Below, piece by piece: positions 7,777 through 15,804 of a stretch of 64,000 bases of DNA. The stretch comes from a virus: the IMG/VR virus record IMGVR_UViG_3300027971_000029, positions 1-64,000 of that record, one strand, 5' to 3'. Made by a program: the position numbers and the translations under genes. The notes beneath the pieces were generated by a model. That model did not search any database, had not been told where the DNA came from, and worked only from the letters and a program-made list of their open reading frames with translations. The stretch's first letter is position 1. The number at the start of each line of letters is the position of its first letter.

Positions 7777-10245
7777 TTATCGTGCATTCGAATATTTGAA
7801 TGGGTTCTCGGCAAAAGCGGCATAGATGTAAGTCCATCCACTAAAGTTAGCATACTCAGAATTGCGCTTAGGTTTGAACCCGTTAGAGAGAATGTCGATG
7901 CCATCTGAATCAGTACTTTCTACTGCGGTTTGATTGGCATACAATTCTTTTAATGATGCATTATTTGGGTTACGGCTAGTATCAATTATTGTCCAAACTG
8001 TTGACGCAGTAGAATTGCTAGAGGCTTTTATCAAAATAAATCGTGGACGGAATCCAGTGTACACAAATGGACCGTCTGTAGAGCCATTGCCTGTGTAGCT
8101 ACCGAATGCGCTGTACCCCGGTATTTCAGACCAACAATAAGCAACATTTGTAATTCCATTTTCATTCACAGCAACAACATTGGCAGGACTTCCAGCCGTT
8201 GCAAATCCAAAAGTTGTACTGCTACTTAAATCACTCAACACACCATCACCAACTGATGCGGCTGAAGTTGATGCCGATGTTGTATTCAAGAACAAGTTGG
8301 TATTAGTAGTTGTGCTTTTATGCTTAACATGCCAATAATCTGTACCAGTTCTTTCTTTACATATAATCATTGCAGGAACTGCATTCAATCCATGTCCAAC
8401 AGTTGCGGCAGTAACTCCGTTTCCTGTCCAAGTCACAATGCTAAATCCTGCTGTAGGATTTGCGCTGACTTGTGATGATATAGTGCCACTTGTATTAGTG
8501 ACTGCCGTACCGCCTGCTTTCCAAGCCCAACCAACATAAGTTCTATTTGTATAGTATACCTCACCAGCAGTTGAATCGGTATCTATAATATCAAATCCAG
8601 TTGAACTGAAAACATATTTTGCTGTGGTACTGCCAACAGCATCAGCACCTTCGACTGCGGTTGAATTTGACTTTAACCATTTTGATCCAGAATTATCACC
8701 ACGAACTGAGTCTACCCAATAATGATGTTCTGCATCACTTCTATTTTTACTCCAAACTAAATCTGGTTGAAATCCTAAAGCAATACTTTTTTGACCAGTT
8801 GTTGGGCTTGCAACATTGGCTGTCCATAGGGCAGCGGTCATATTAAGCGCACCATTTTTAATTGCTGGCGCAGGTAAGTTATAAGTGTTTAATGCACTAT
8901 AACCAGTTGGTGGGGTGTATGCGAATGGGCGCTGACCAAAGTTAACTGCGAATGTTACAGCGTATATTCCAGAGGCGCCTCCTGTATCAGAAAATGCTGG
9001 AGAAAAAGTGCCACTCAATCCAGTATATGCAGTACCTTGTGATGAGTTATTTTTATAAAATGTTAATGTTCCAGCATCCATGTCAAGAGCAACACCAATA
9101 ACATCACCATTTGTGAATGATGCTCCATAAGCACTATTCGTTCCGTTGTTATACTTATTACCCGCTATACCATTATAGATATATCCAGTTGACAAGTTTC
9201 CAAGAAAATCAGTGATTCTTGTGGCAGATGATAATATTCCAACGGACCCTCGGGCACTGCCTGCGGTTTGTGTGGCTTCCCAATACCATTTTCCCGATGA
9301 TACACCAATAGTTCCTTTAACGGCTCCTGCACTTCCTGAGCCGGTGGTTGCTATTTGCAAATTGCCTGCTGAAATTGTTGGGTCACTATAATAGTCTAAT
9401 GGATTCAATACTGCATAGTTACTAGCCAAAGGACCAACAGTCGGCGAGTCTGTCATAAAATCGTAAGTAACACCAGCAGTTTTGCTGATGGCATTTGGCG
9501 TCCAGTTGTTGCCGTTACCTGAAGAATCTTTACCTATTGTTGCGGCTGTGTTATCACTTGTGTCTGCAAACTTCAAATAGAAACCGTTTGTGCCATATGT
9601 ACCAGTATATTTTTTCGCAACCCATTGACCAGTAAGAGTATCGGTTTCACCAAATGATGATGGTGTTAGTTGCTGACCATCGACTGAATGAAACTCGGCA
9701 TAATAACCGTCAAATGGAGTTGTTGGAACTACACCTGCATCATTTTCAGTTCCAATGTATTGAGCCGCACTACTAGAGTTCCATTCAAGTGGTTCATTCT
9801 GAGCAATTTGACTGTTAGATGTCCATGTAGTTTGTTCCACACTGTTGACATAAACACGAAAACGATTAGCGGCCGTTGCTTGTGTAGTATCTACTGAAAA
9901 TACAATATGATACCAAGCTGATGGGTCACGATACGCAATCCCACCAACAAGATTCATCCTAACACCACCACCAGCAGATATTTGAAGTGTGTTGCCGGCT
10001 TGAAATCTTGCACCCCAACCAGTACCATTATTTGTTGCTGAGTTACTTCCACCAATAAGTGTTTTACCAGAACCTAATATTCCACGCTTAACCCAAAAAC
10101 TAACAGTCCAGATTGTGCGACTAGTTGTTGTGGCGTGTGTTCTATTCAAATAAGCACTTGCACTACTACGCAAGCGCACACTATTGTTTATGAAGTAACC
10201 ACCTTGACCAGAACCACCAATCAAAGCATTATTATGAATTCCCAT
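7777..10245 (-). CDS. Large adhesin with LamG-like and SPRY-like domains
   Basis: This 822-residue, Ser/Thr/Gly-rich protein is a probable receptor-binding fibre. Residues about 20-235 look like a concanavalin/LamG fold (TVSFWVKRG, WYHIVFSVD, FDGYYAEFHSVDGQQL). Residues about 285-440 look like a SPRY domain (GKWYWEATQT, GDVIGVALDMDAGTLTFYKN, VNFGQRPFAYTPPTGY). The C-terminal 370 residues carry the repeated 'VTWTGNGVT...VGHGLNAVPAMIICK' and 'YTGNGSTDGPFVYTGFRPRF' modules seen in large marine phage adhesins. It overlaps the upstream gene stop by one base (TAATG). The role in binding surface glycans is inferred from the folds. Confidence 0.75.
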   Translation of the reverse strand: MGIHNNALIGGSGQGGYFINNSVRLRSSASAYLNRTHATTTSRTIWTVSFWVKRGILGSGKTLIGGSNSATNNGTGWGARFQAGNTLQISAGGGVRMNLVGGIAYRDPSAWYHIVFSVDTTQATAANRFRVYVNSVEQTTWTSNSQIAQNEPLEWNSSSAAQYIGTENDAGVVPTTPFDGYYAEFHSVDGQQLTPSSFGETDTLTGQWVAKKYTGTYGTNGFYLKFADTSDNTAATIGKDSSGNGNNWTPNAISKTAGVTYDFMTDSPTVGPLASNYAVLNPLDYYSDPTISAGNLQIATTGSGSAGAVKGTIGVSSGKWYWEATQTAGSARGSVGILSSATRITDFLGNLSTGYIYNGIAGNKYNNGTNSAYGASFTNGDVIGVALDMDAGTLTFYKNNSSQGTAYTGLSGTFSPAFSDTGGASGIYAVTFAVNFGQRPFAYTPPTGYSALNTYNLPAPAIKNGALNMTAALWTANVASPTTGQKSIALGFQPDLVWSKNRSDAEHHYWVDSVRGDNSGSKWLKSNSTAVEGADAVGSTTAKYVFSSTGFDIIDTDSTAGEVYYTNRTYVGWAWKAGGTAVTNTSGTISSQVSANPTAGFSIVTWTGNGVTAATVGHGLNAVPAMIICKERTGTDYWHVKHKSTTTNTNLFLNTTSASTSAASVGDGVLSDLSSSTTFGFATAGSPANVVAVNENGITNVAYCWSEIPGYSAFGSYTGNGSTDGPFVYTGFRPRFILIKASSNSTASTVWTIIDTSRNPNNASLKELYANQTAVESTDSDGIDILSNGFKPKRNSEYANFSGWTYIYAAFAENPFKYSNAR

Positions 10246-10649
10246 TATGAATACGCCGCAGTAAAGACACAGTGAACATTGCTTGTAGTACGCACAATAT
10301 AATCAATTCTATCAACAGAATTTGCGGCTGTTGACAAAGTTGGTGCAGTACCATTAATAAAATCATAACTTGAACCGTATGCAAGTGTTCTGCTACCTGT
10401 ACCATCTTGAACAACAAAGATTGAACCTGATTGACCAGCAGTTAATGCGCTAGGATTAGCAAGAGTCCTGTTACCACCAAGAGTCACTGTGAAGTTACAG
10501 CTTGTCTGTAAGTTTGGTGTGATGGTTGCGGCATCAGTCAATGTCGTAATTGTTGGAGCCAAAGCACCATCGATTGTGTCGCTCAATGCCAACTCACCTA
10601 ATGAAGTAACATCAGTACTTGTGTAAATTGATTTAACTATTCTAGCCAT
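10245..10649 (-). CDS. Fibre head-domain protein
   Basis: This 134-residue protein consists mainly of one beta module: NFTVTLGGNRTLANP at about 52-66, AGQSGSIFVVQDGTGSRTLAYG at about 72-93, and VDRIDYIVRTTSNVHCV near the end. The module is common in phage tail fibres and collar fibres, where it usually forms a C-terminal trimer head. Here it is a free-standing protein between a tiny repeat protein and the large adhesin. A TATAAATA box lies about 50 bases upstream, inside the preceding gene. Confidence 0.6.
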   Translation of the reverse strand: MARIVKSIYTSTDVTSLGELALSDTIDGALAPTITTLTDAATITPNLQTSCNFTVTLGGNRTLANPSALTAGQSGSIFVVQDGTGSRTLAYGSSYDFINGTAPTLSTAANSVDRIDYIVRTTSNVHCVFTAAYS

Positions 10650-10667
10650 ATATTTCTTCTTTTAAAA

Positions 10668-10823
10668 TTAAGACAGTTGAATTGCATCGTATGTTCCATC
10701 ATATTTATAGAATGGAATTTGACCGAGTTGCAGTACAAGTGCAGTGTTTAATGTTCCATCATATTTATAGAATGGAAATATCGCATTAGTTAAAAATGTT
10801 GATTTTATTCTACTTAGTGCCAT
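10668..10823 (-). CDS. Tiny protein with two IPFYKYDGT repeats
   Basis: This 51-residue frame opens with MALSRIKSTF. It contains two copies of a nine-residue unit, FPFYKYDGT (about 16-24) and IPFYKYDGT (about 36-44), exactly 20 residues apart. The start has AAGGATAA upstream, and the gene fits between a stop at 10827 and the gene starting at 10649, so it is part of the cassette. The repeats are also nearly identical at the DNA level and each contains TATAAATA. The function is unknown; it may be a minor fibre or peptide module. Confidence 0.6.
   Translation of the reverse strand: MALSRIKSTFLTNAIFPFYKYDGTLNTALVLQLGQIPFYKYDGTYDAIQLS
10691..10777 (-). repeat. 27-base direct repeat, two copies 60 bases apart
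   Basis: Identical 27-base copies lie at 10691-10717 and 10751-10777. They encode the YKYDG units of the tiny protein above, and on the minus strand each contains TATAAATA (10702-10709 and 10762-10769), the perfect T4 late box. Confidence 0.9.
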
Positions 10824-10826
10824 TTG

Positions 10827-11063
10827 TTATCCTTGAGGCATTGCAGATTTGATAGCATCAACTGTAGATGCTGAATCAATTGCTGTTTGCATTGTTGAGT
10901 ATTTTGTTCTGATGGCGGCTCTAGCGGCTTCAGCAGCCGTTGCATCGGCACCAGGAATCTGTTTCATAATAACTTCATCGTAAGGTTTGAATTCTTCCGT
11001 TCTGGCTTGACGGCGAATGTCATGTGCAATTGCTTTTGCTTTAGTTACATTGATGGTAATCAT
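10827..11063 (-). CDS. Small conserved fibre-cassette protein
   Basis: The 78-residue protein begins MITINVTKAKAIAHDIRR, then EEFKPYDEVIMKQIPG and a helical Ala-rich C-terminus. Proteins of this form recur next to fibre genes in marine T4-like phages. The ATG overlaps the preceding stop (ATGA at 11060-11063). The sequence is predicted mostly helical; chaperone or fibre-tip attachment are possibilities, but no function is known. Confidence 0.6.
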   Translation of the reverse strand: MITINVTKAKAIAHDIRRQARTEEFKPYDEVIMKQIPGADATAAEAARAAIRTKYSTMQTAIDSASTVDAIKSAMPQG

Positions 11064-11323
11064 TCAGTCACCTCTTTAGCCGCTTGTTCTGCAAACCATG
11101 CATCAGCACCAATGGCATGACCAGTTGGATTTGTGAAGTCTGTTTCCCATGCATTGAAAAATGTGTAATCTTCAGGAAGTAATGAAAAATCAATGATGTG
11201 ATATGGTTTGCCAACCGGCACATCTTTACGAGCAATTTCTTCAATAGAAATACCACAACTAAGATTAGGCGTAACAATTGACAAGTGTCCTTCATCGTTT
11301 GGGTAAATAATAACTTGGCTCAT
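11060..11323 (-). CDS. Small conserved fibre-cassette protein
   Basis: The 87-residue protein reads MSQVIIYPNDEGHLSIV, then GKPYHIIDFSLLPEDYTFFNAWE at about 38-60. That form (IIYPND ... PYxIID ... LP.D.TF.NAWE.DF) is common among small phage proteins encoded near fibres. Its ribosome site is AGGTAAGAAAG. It follows the 272-residue fibre and couples to the next small gene. Function is unknown. Confidence 0.6.
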   Translation of the reverse strand: MSQVIIYPNDEGHLSIVTPNLSCGISIEEIARKDVPVGKPYHIIDFSLLPEDYTFFNAWETDFTNPTGHAIGADAWFAEQAAKEVTE

Positions 11324-11333
11324 ATTTTCTTTC

Positions 11334-12152
11334 TTACCTGAAAAATATTAAATAAAAATTATTTGGTTCTGTTGGGGTGATGTTACTCATATTTAATACA
11401 TAAAATCGATAAGACCCAACAGCAACACCGCCTCCATTATATCCAGCAACTTGTGCGTTTGACCCGCCTGGACCACTTGCTATTCCTGCAATTGCATAAC
11501 TAGTATCTAGTAAAGCGGATGAAAAATTAATTGTATAATCACCTCCACCATTTCTTGTTACAGAACTAACATTAAAAGAAGCACCTACTGTAACTGTGCT
11601 TGATGCAATGCTACAAGAAACCCATGCTTTTGCTGTTGTTGAAGAATAAACTGGTTTAGTTGCTGTGTTTTGAGTACTACCGCCCACAAACATATTACCA
11701 GAAGAGTCAATACGCATTCTTTCTGTGCTGTTTGTATAAAACAGTTGTGAGTGTGCTGAAAATGTACCAAGAATTCCGGCACCCAAAGTTGCGGATTCGC
11801 AGATAAATCTTGCGTCTGCTGTGTCACCAGTAAGGCGTATGCCCTGCGCTGTGGTAACACTGTTACCTGTAATAACAAATTTTCCATCTGTGGGTGAACT
11901 AGTACCAACCCCCACATTACCAGATGCATCAAGACGCCAACGCTCAACACCTGCTGTGGTAAGTGCAATTGTATTTGCAAGTGGCATGTACATACCAGTT
12001 GATGTGTTACCACTGAAAGCAATTCCTGGTCTGCTCACACTACCAGCATTAAATGTACTAGTATTCGAAAATGTCACCTGCGCCGCAACATTAATCGAAG
12101 ATGCGTATGATGCATCTGATTCTATGCGGTCAACAATTATAGTACCTGCCAT
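11334..12152 (-). CDS. Tail fibre protein (GVGTSSP-type)
   Basis: This 272-residue fibre opens with MAGTIIVDRIESDASYAS. It carries the classic fibre segment GVERWRLDASGNVGVGTSSP at about 67-86 and a second ERMRIDSSGNMFVGGS near 143-158. The C-terminal 110 residues form a beta-rich head ending NNFYLIFFR. The start is ATG at 12152 with TTAGGATA before it. It is likely a receptor-binding or shaft subunit, and is different from the two paralogous fibre families nearby. Confidence 0.7.
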   Translation of the reverse strand: MAGTIIVDRIESDASYASSINVAAQVTFSNTSTFNAGSVSRPGIAFSGNTSTGMYMPLANTIALTTAGVERWRLDASGNVGVGTSSPTDGKFVITGNSVTTAQGIRLTGDTADARFICESATLGAGILGTFSAHSQLFYTNSTERMRIDSSGNMFVGGSTQNTATKPVYSSTTAKAWVSCSIASSTVTVGASFNVSSVTRNGGGDYTINFSSALLDTSYAIAGIASGPGGSNAQVAGYNGGGVAVGSYRFYVLNMSNITPTEPNNFYLIFFR

Positions 12153-12172
12153 TTTTTATCCTAATTCTTTAT

Positions 12173-12439
12173 TTACGCTTTTGGGTATTTGGTTTTGACT
12201 GCTTGGCAGTCAGCAATGTACTTAGCAATCTGTGCTTGGTCACCTTTTACGATACCATCAAGATAATCAGTGATTGGTGGATACTCTGCTTGGCGTTTTA
12301 ATATGTGAGCATGAGCATCAATGTATACTTGAATTGCGGTTTCATTTAATTTAACTACATTATCATTTTCATCATAGGCAACATCGTTACGAATTGTTGC
12401 CACATTAGAATGAGTTTTATATACTGCTTCGTGATTCAT
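12173..12439 (-). CDS. XkdW-like small fibre-associated protein, copy 1
   Basis: This 88-residue protein begins MNHEAVYKTHSNVATIRND. The start at 12439 overlaps the upstream fibre stop (ATGA) and is preceded by GGAGAT, so I prefer it to a longer frame. Family features: IYK/VYK near the N-terminus, YIDAHAHILKRQAEYPPITD at about 42-61, and a lysine-rich end KTKYPKA. Four paralogues lie in the window (12173, 13101, 18794, 19620), each right behind a fibre of the same family. Confidence 0.7.
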   Translation of the reverse strand: MNHEAVYKTHSNVATIRNDVAYDENDNVVKLNETAIQVYIDAHAHILKRQAEYPPITDYLDGIVKGDQAQIAKYIADCQAVKTKYPKA

Positions 12440-13089
12440 GCCGCTATCTCCATTGCTGTCATTGTACACATTCCAGGAGCACCACCAATGGCTCTTTGGT
12501 TAAAATAGCTTGTTTGCGTTGGTGCATTTCCATTGTAAAAAACTAATTCATATGTTTGTGCAGAAATTGTCCCTGGCGAATATATTTTATTTAAACTTGC
12601 AAAGTACAGAGAATTGGTAGCATTAGTTCCTGACTGATTAAAAACAGTAATATAGCTGTTGGTATCTAATGTTGAATTTACTCTATATGCATAATAGCCA
12701 AAATCAACAGTACTGCAAGACCAACCCCAATTAGAAAATACTAAAATTCTACTTGTCGTGCTGGTTGGAGTTATAGTGACAGATAGCCCCGTAGCAGTTG
12801 GATTATTATTTGAACCATTAGATGCGGATGATGTTACAATTGACTGAACTACTTGCAATACCGAACCAGTTTGTTGCAAAATTGGATTGCCAGAACTGTT
12901 TAATATTTTTGTGTTTGCGGCCGATAAAGTAACATTACCGTTTGCAGAAAATGTTCCGGAAGAAAATGCTCCAGCAAGTTGTAAATTTCCACTTGAATCA
13001 AATCGTGCATACTCAGTACCAGCTGAATTCAGAACGAATACATTTGATGTGGTAGACTGTAGTGTATCTGCTTTAATTGTGCTTGCCAT
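12436..13089 (-). CDS. Tail fibre, family A, copy 1
   Basis: This 217-residue fibre has the family A signature: ANTKILNSSGNPILQQTG, then GSVLQVVQ, VTITPTSTTSRILVFSNW and a C-terminus ending MTAMEIAA. Family A also includes 13376-14053, 19051-19620 and 19889-20434. The start, at MASTIKADTLQS, has an AAAAGGAT site upstream. The downstream partner is the XkdW-like gene at 12173-12439. Nucleotide identity to copy 2 is very high over about 60 bases near 12850-12915. Confidence 0.75.
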   Translation of the reverse strand: MASTIKADTLQSTTSNVFVLNSAGTEYARFDSSGNLQLAGAFSSGTFSANGNVTLSAANTKILNSSGNPILQQTGSVLQVVQSIVTSSASNGSNNNPTATGLSVTITPTSTTSRILVFSNWGWSCSTVDFGYYAYRVNSTLDTNSYITVFNQSGTNATNSLYFASLNKIYSPGTISAQTYELVFYNGNAPTQTSYFNQRAIGGAPGMCTMTAMEIAA

Positions 13090-13100
13090 AAATTTCTCTT

Positions 13101-13379
13101 TTATCCTTTTGGATACTTGCTTTTGACTGCTTGAACTTTTGCTAACATTTCAGCGGCAGCATCTCCGCCTTTCCATAAAGCATCAAGTTGGTCACCTATT
13201 GGCGGATATTCTACTTGGCGTTTAGATTTATATGCATGGGCATCAATGTAAGATTGAACTGTAGCTTCATTGTAGTGAACTACATTATTATGTTCATCAT
13301 ATGCAATCTCATCACAAATGCTAACGACTGTGGGATATGTTTTGTAAATTGCTTCATGTTTATTCATAATCATGCTCAT
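13101..13379 (-). CDS. XkdW-like small fibre-associated protein, copy 2
   Basis: This 92-residue paralogue has the core VYK/IYK-type opening (MNKHEAIYKTYPTVVSICDE), YIDAHAYKSKRQVEYPPIGD and a KSKYPKG tail. The ATG at 13379 overlaps the fibre stop (ATGA) with GGAGAT upstream; a second in-frame ATG lies four codons downstream. It pairs with the fibre at 13376-14053. Confidence 0.72.
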   Translation of the reverse strand: MSMIMNKHEAIYKTYPTVVSICDEIAYDEHNNVVHYNEATVQSYIDAHAYKSKRQVEYPPIGDQLDALWKGGDAAAEMLAKVQAVKSKYPKG

Positions 13380-14053
13380 GCTGATATCTCCAAAAGAGTG
13401 ATTTGCGCTTGATTACTATCAAGATTTACATAAAAATATCCGCTTGTGTTTGTATTTCCAAATTGTGTTTTGTAAGTGGTTGCAGAAGTAGTTGCAGGAG
13501 AATCAAGATAGCAACAACTCCATTTTTGGTCACCACCAACTGAGGTGGTATCATTTAAACAAACTCTTTGGTCAGTTAATAAATTTGTAGCGCCACGCTG
13601 TAAATAAACAGTTCCGCCTGCACTAGATGCTTGAGTTTTAAAAAAACGCTGACTTACTAAAACTAATATCTTGCTTGTTGAACTTATTGGAGTAATTGTT
13701 GCTGTCAAACCAGTATCAACTACAGTTGTACTTGCCGATGAGACGGTAGAAGTGGTTGTTCCATTTACTACTTGCAATACTGAACCTGTTTGTTGCAGAA
13801 TAGGCTTTCCAGAACTGTTTAGAATTTTTGTGTTTGCATTCGTTAAAGTAAGAGTTCCGGCAACATTCATAGTTCCAGTAACAGTCGCATTAGTGAGGGT
13901 TGCATTGCTGTTCGTTACATTAATGGTTACATTGTTTGTTGGAATCAAAGTCAATCCAGTGCTACTAGCCGTGAGGATAGTAGTGTTACCCACATTCAGA
14001 CTAATCTGCTGTGAGGTCGCTTGAATTGTATCTGCAATAATTGTGCCGGCCAT
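13376..14053 (-). CDS. Tail fibre, family A, copy 2
   Basis: This 225-residue fibre opens MAGTIIADTIQATS. It contains NTKILNSSGKPILQQTGS, then LQVVNGTTTST, ATITPISSTSKILVLVSQ and SPATTSATTYK, ending ITLLEISA. It is followed by a coupled XkdW-like gene. The mid part is a near copy of family A copy 1, at both protein and DNA level, which suggests duplication. Confidence 0.75.
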   Translation of the reverse strand: MAGTIIADTIQATSQQISLNVGNTTILTASSTGLTLIPTNNVTINVTNSNATLTNATVTGTMNVAGTLTLTNANTKILNSSGKPILQQTGSVLQVVNGTTTSTVSSASTTVVDTGLTATITPISSTSKILVLVSQRFFKTQASSAGGTVYLQRGATNLLTDQRVCLNDTTSVGGDQKWSCCYLDSPATTSATTYKTQFGNTNTSGYFYVNLDSNQAQITLLEISA

Positions 14054-14061
14054 GTTTTACC

Positions 14062-14484
14062 TTAAAATATTGTCCAAGTGCTGTTGTTCGCTATTGTTAC
14101 AACTACATTATTTGCAACAGTCAATGGACCAGCAGAACTTGCATTATAGCCTGTACTAATTGTGACATTCTCTGTCAGAGTAGCGGCGTTGATTCTAACA
14201 ATTCCATATGTATCTGCACTTAGATATGGATTTGTAAGTATTCTTTGTCCAAGATAAACAACTTCAATATTACCTGTACCAGCTGGTGGTGCTTCAGTAA
14301 ATACTAGTTGCCCATTGATTACTGCATACGAATCTGTCTTCTGCTTAACACCAGAAACGAAAACAAGCACGGATGCTTCGTTACCATATGGGTAAGTTAA
14401 TGTGAATGCAGTTGCTGTACCATCACCAGAATAAAATTCTGAGTTGAATGTTCCTGCTACTTGCTGTTGTCCTAGGTATGCCAT
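14062..14484 (-). CDS. Fibre-type virion protein with no ribosome site
   Basis: This 140-residue protein opens MAYLGQQQVAGTFNSEFYSG and contains FTLTYPYGNEASVLVFVSGV, then FTEAPPAGTGNIEVVYLGQR. It resembles the N-terminal half of the fibre at 15801-17579 (FTEAPPTGTNNVYVVYRN), so it is probably a related shaft or base protein. A CTAAATA box ends five bases before the ATG and I see no Shine-Dalgarno sequence; a leaderless start is possible. Confidence 0.6.
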   Translation of the reverse strand: MAYLGQQQVAGTFNSEFYSGDGTATAFTLTYPYGNEASVLVFVSGVKQKTDSYAVINGQLVFTEAPPAGTGNIEVVYLGQRILTNPYLSADTYGIVRINAATLTENVTISTGYNASSAGPLTVANNVVVTIANNSTWTIF

Positions 14485-14492
14485 GTTTGTAT

Positions 14493-14654
14493 TTAGTTGG
14501 TTTCTTCAGCAGGTTCAGGAGTATTGCCTTCAGCAAGCCATGCAAGATATTTTTGGTAGTCGGTGTTGGCTGGGTCAAAGGGTATAACCAAATTATCAGC
14601 CAATTTACAAACGCAAGACACTTCATTGTTAGAGTTTTTAATAAGTTTGTACAT
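14493..14654 (-). CDS. MYKL-type tiny fibre-associated protein, copy 1
   Basis: This 53-residue protein reads MYKLIKNSNNEVSCVCKL, then [20 protein letters not shown] and ends EGNTPEPAEETN. The ATG directly follows the fibre stop (TAA then ATG) with GGAGAT just upstream, so it is coupled to the family B fibre at 14655-15626. Paralogues are at 15649 and 17588. Small proteins of this family lie near tail fibres in marine phages. No function is established. Confidence 0.72.
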   Translation of the reverse strand: MYKLIKNSNNEVSCVCKLADNLVIPFDPANTDYQKYLAWLAEGNTPEPAEETN

Positions 14655-15626
14655 TTACATCTCCGCAGAAAAAGTTAATGTTAGGTCAGTCCTACCATTT
14701 TGATAAAAATTGCCTACATAAGCGGAAGCAGTAGTTATTGTAAAACCAGCAGCGCCTCCACTTACTGACGGGCTTGTTCTCATTGGAGTAGCATATGTTA
14801 GTGAATACCAAGTTGCGGCTGGGTTAACCACAATTCCGGGTAAAACTTGATAGTATCTTAAACACAATACCAACTCACGACCATAGTCACGATAATCGAA
14901 TGCTGTGGCCTGTGGACCTTTTTCCAATTGAACACCAGTGATGTATAAAGTAGCACCACTGGAACCAACTATTGATGTTGATCCTGTGGCTTTTCTATAC
15001 CCACCAGCAGTCCATGTATTAGCAGTTGTTGCATAATTTGATCCTGATCCTAAGTCTATAGTAAACCAAATTCCAGTACCATTTGTTGCACCTACCCATG
15101 TTCCTGTTGTATCTCCTGGAATTGTGATAGTTTTATATTCCCAAGTATTAGAGGAATTAATTGTAAAACTGAAAGCATATGTTCTGCTAAAAGCATCATT
15201 TCCTATTGTGCCTGAAAATGTTCCTGTTAAAGAACTACGCACCCAAAAAGACACAGCAATACTTGAAGCACTTGAAGCACCAAAACTTAAATCTGCTGTA
15301 TTAAAACCTTCAATTGGTTGAGTTAAGTAAAACTGGTCTGTTGATAATGCCGAATAAGAGGATGATGAAGTTACGCCAAGATATTTTGTAAATCCTGCTG
15401 GCGGAGTTACAGAACCAGCATTTTGTTGTGCCGTAAATTTAGATGATTGAGTTACTCCGGCTTTCCATCTATCTACAATAAAACCACCATCCGCAGGAGT
15501 AACACTAGCACCAGCATTTCTCTGGTCAATCACCATGGCACCGTTAATGATTCTATTCTTAAATCCATACGGAGAAGAACCACCATTCTCATTGCTGAGT
15601 GCTTGCGATACTGTTTGAATTCCCAT
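14655..15626 (-). CDS. Tail fibre, family B, copy 1
   Basis: This 323-residue fibre carries the family B signature FKNRIINGAMVIDQRNAG at about 22-39, VDRWKAG, a LamG-like beta core (FWVRSSLTGTFSGTIG) and GVQLEKGPQATAFDYRDYG near 230-248. The last segment suggests a carbohydrate-binding sandwich domain. It is followed immediately by a MYKL-type tiny gene. The ATAAATA box overlaps the stop codon of the upstream gene, about 19 bases before the ATG. Confidence 0.75.
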   Translation of the reverse strand: MGIQTVSQALSNENGGSSPYGFKNRIINGAMVIDQRNAGASVTPADGGFIVDRWKAGVTQSSKFTAQQNAGSVTPPAGFTKYLGVTSSSSYSALSTDQFYLTQPIEGFNTADLSFGASSASSIAVSFWVRSSLTGTFSGTIGNDAFSRTYAFSFTINSSNTWEYKTITIPGDTTGTWVGATNGTGIWFTIDLGSGSNYATTANTWTAGGYRKATGSTSIVGSSGATLYITGVQLEKGPQATAFDYRDYGRELVLCLRYYQVLPGIVVNPAATWYSLTYATPMRTSPSVSGGAAGFTITTASAYVGNFYQNGRTDLTLTFSAEM

Positions 15627-15648
15627 TATTGTTCTCTTAAAATTTTAT

Positions 15649-15804
15649 TTATTCGTCAGCAGGAAGCGGTGTGTTGCCTTCAGCAAGCCATGCTTGAAAC
15701 TCTGGATTGTCTTCTGAGCAAGTCACACGACAAATATTGTCATCATCAATACGAGCAAATATTCTTGGTTCGCCTTGTATGGTTGGTAAATATTTGTAAA
15801 TCAT
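15649..15804 (-). CDS. MYKL-type tiny fibre-associated protein, copy 2
   Basis: This 51-residue protein (MIYKYLPTIQGEPRIFAR, then EDNPEFQAWLAEGNTPLPAD) is the most diverged of the three copies, but keeps the W-L-A-E-G-N-T-P ending. It starts in ATGA overlap with the fibre at 15801-17579, so coupling is clear. Confidence 0.7.
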   Translation of the reverse strand: MIYKYLPTIQGEPRIFARIDDDNICRVTCSEDNPEFQAWLAEGNTPLPADE

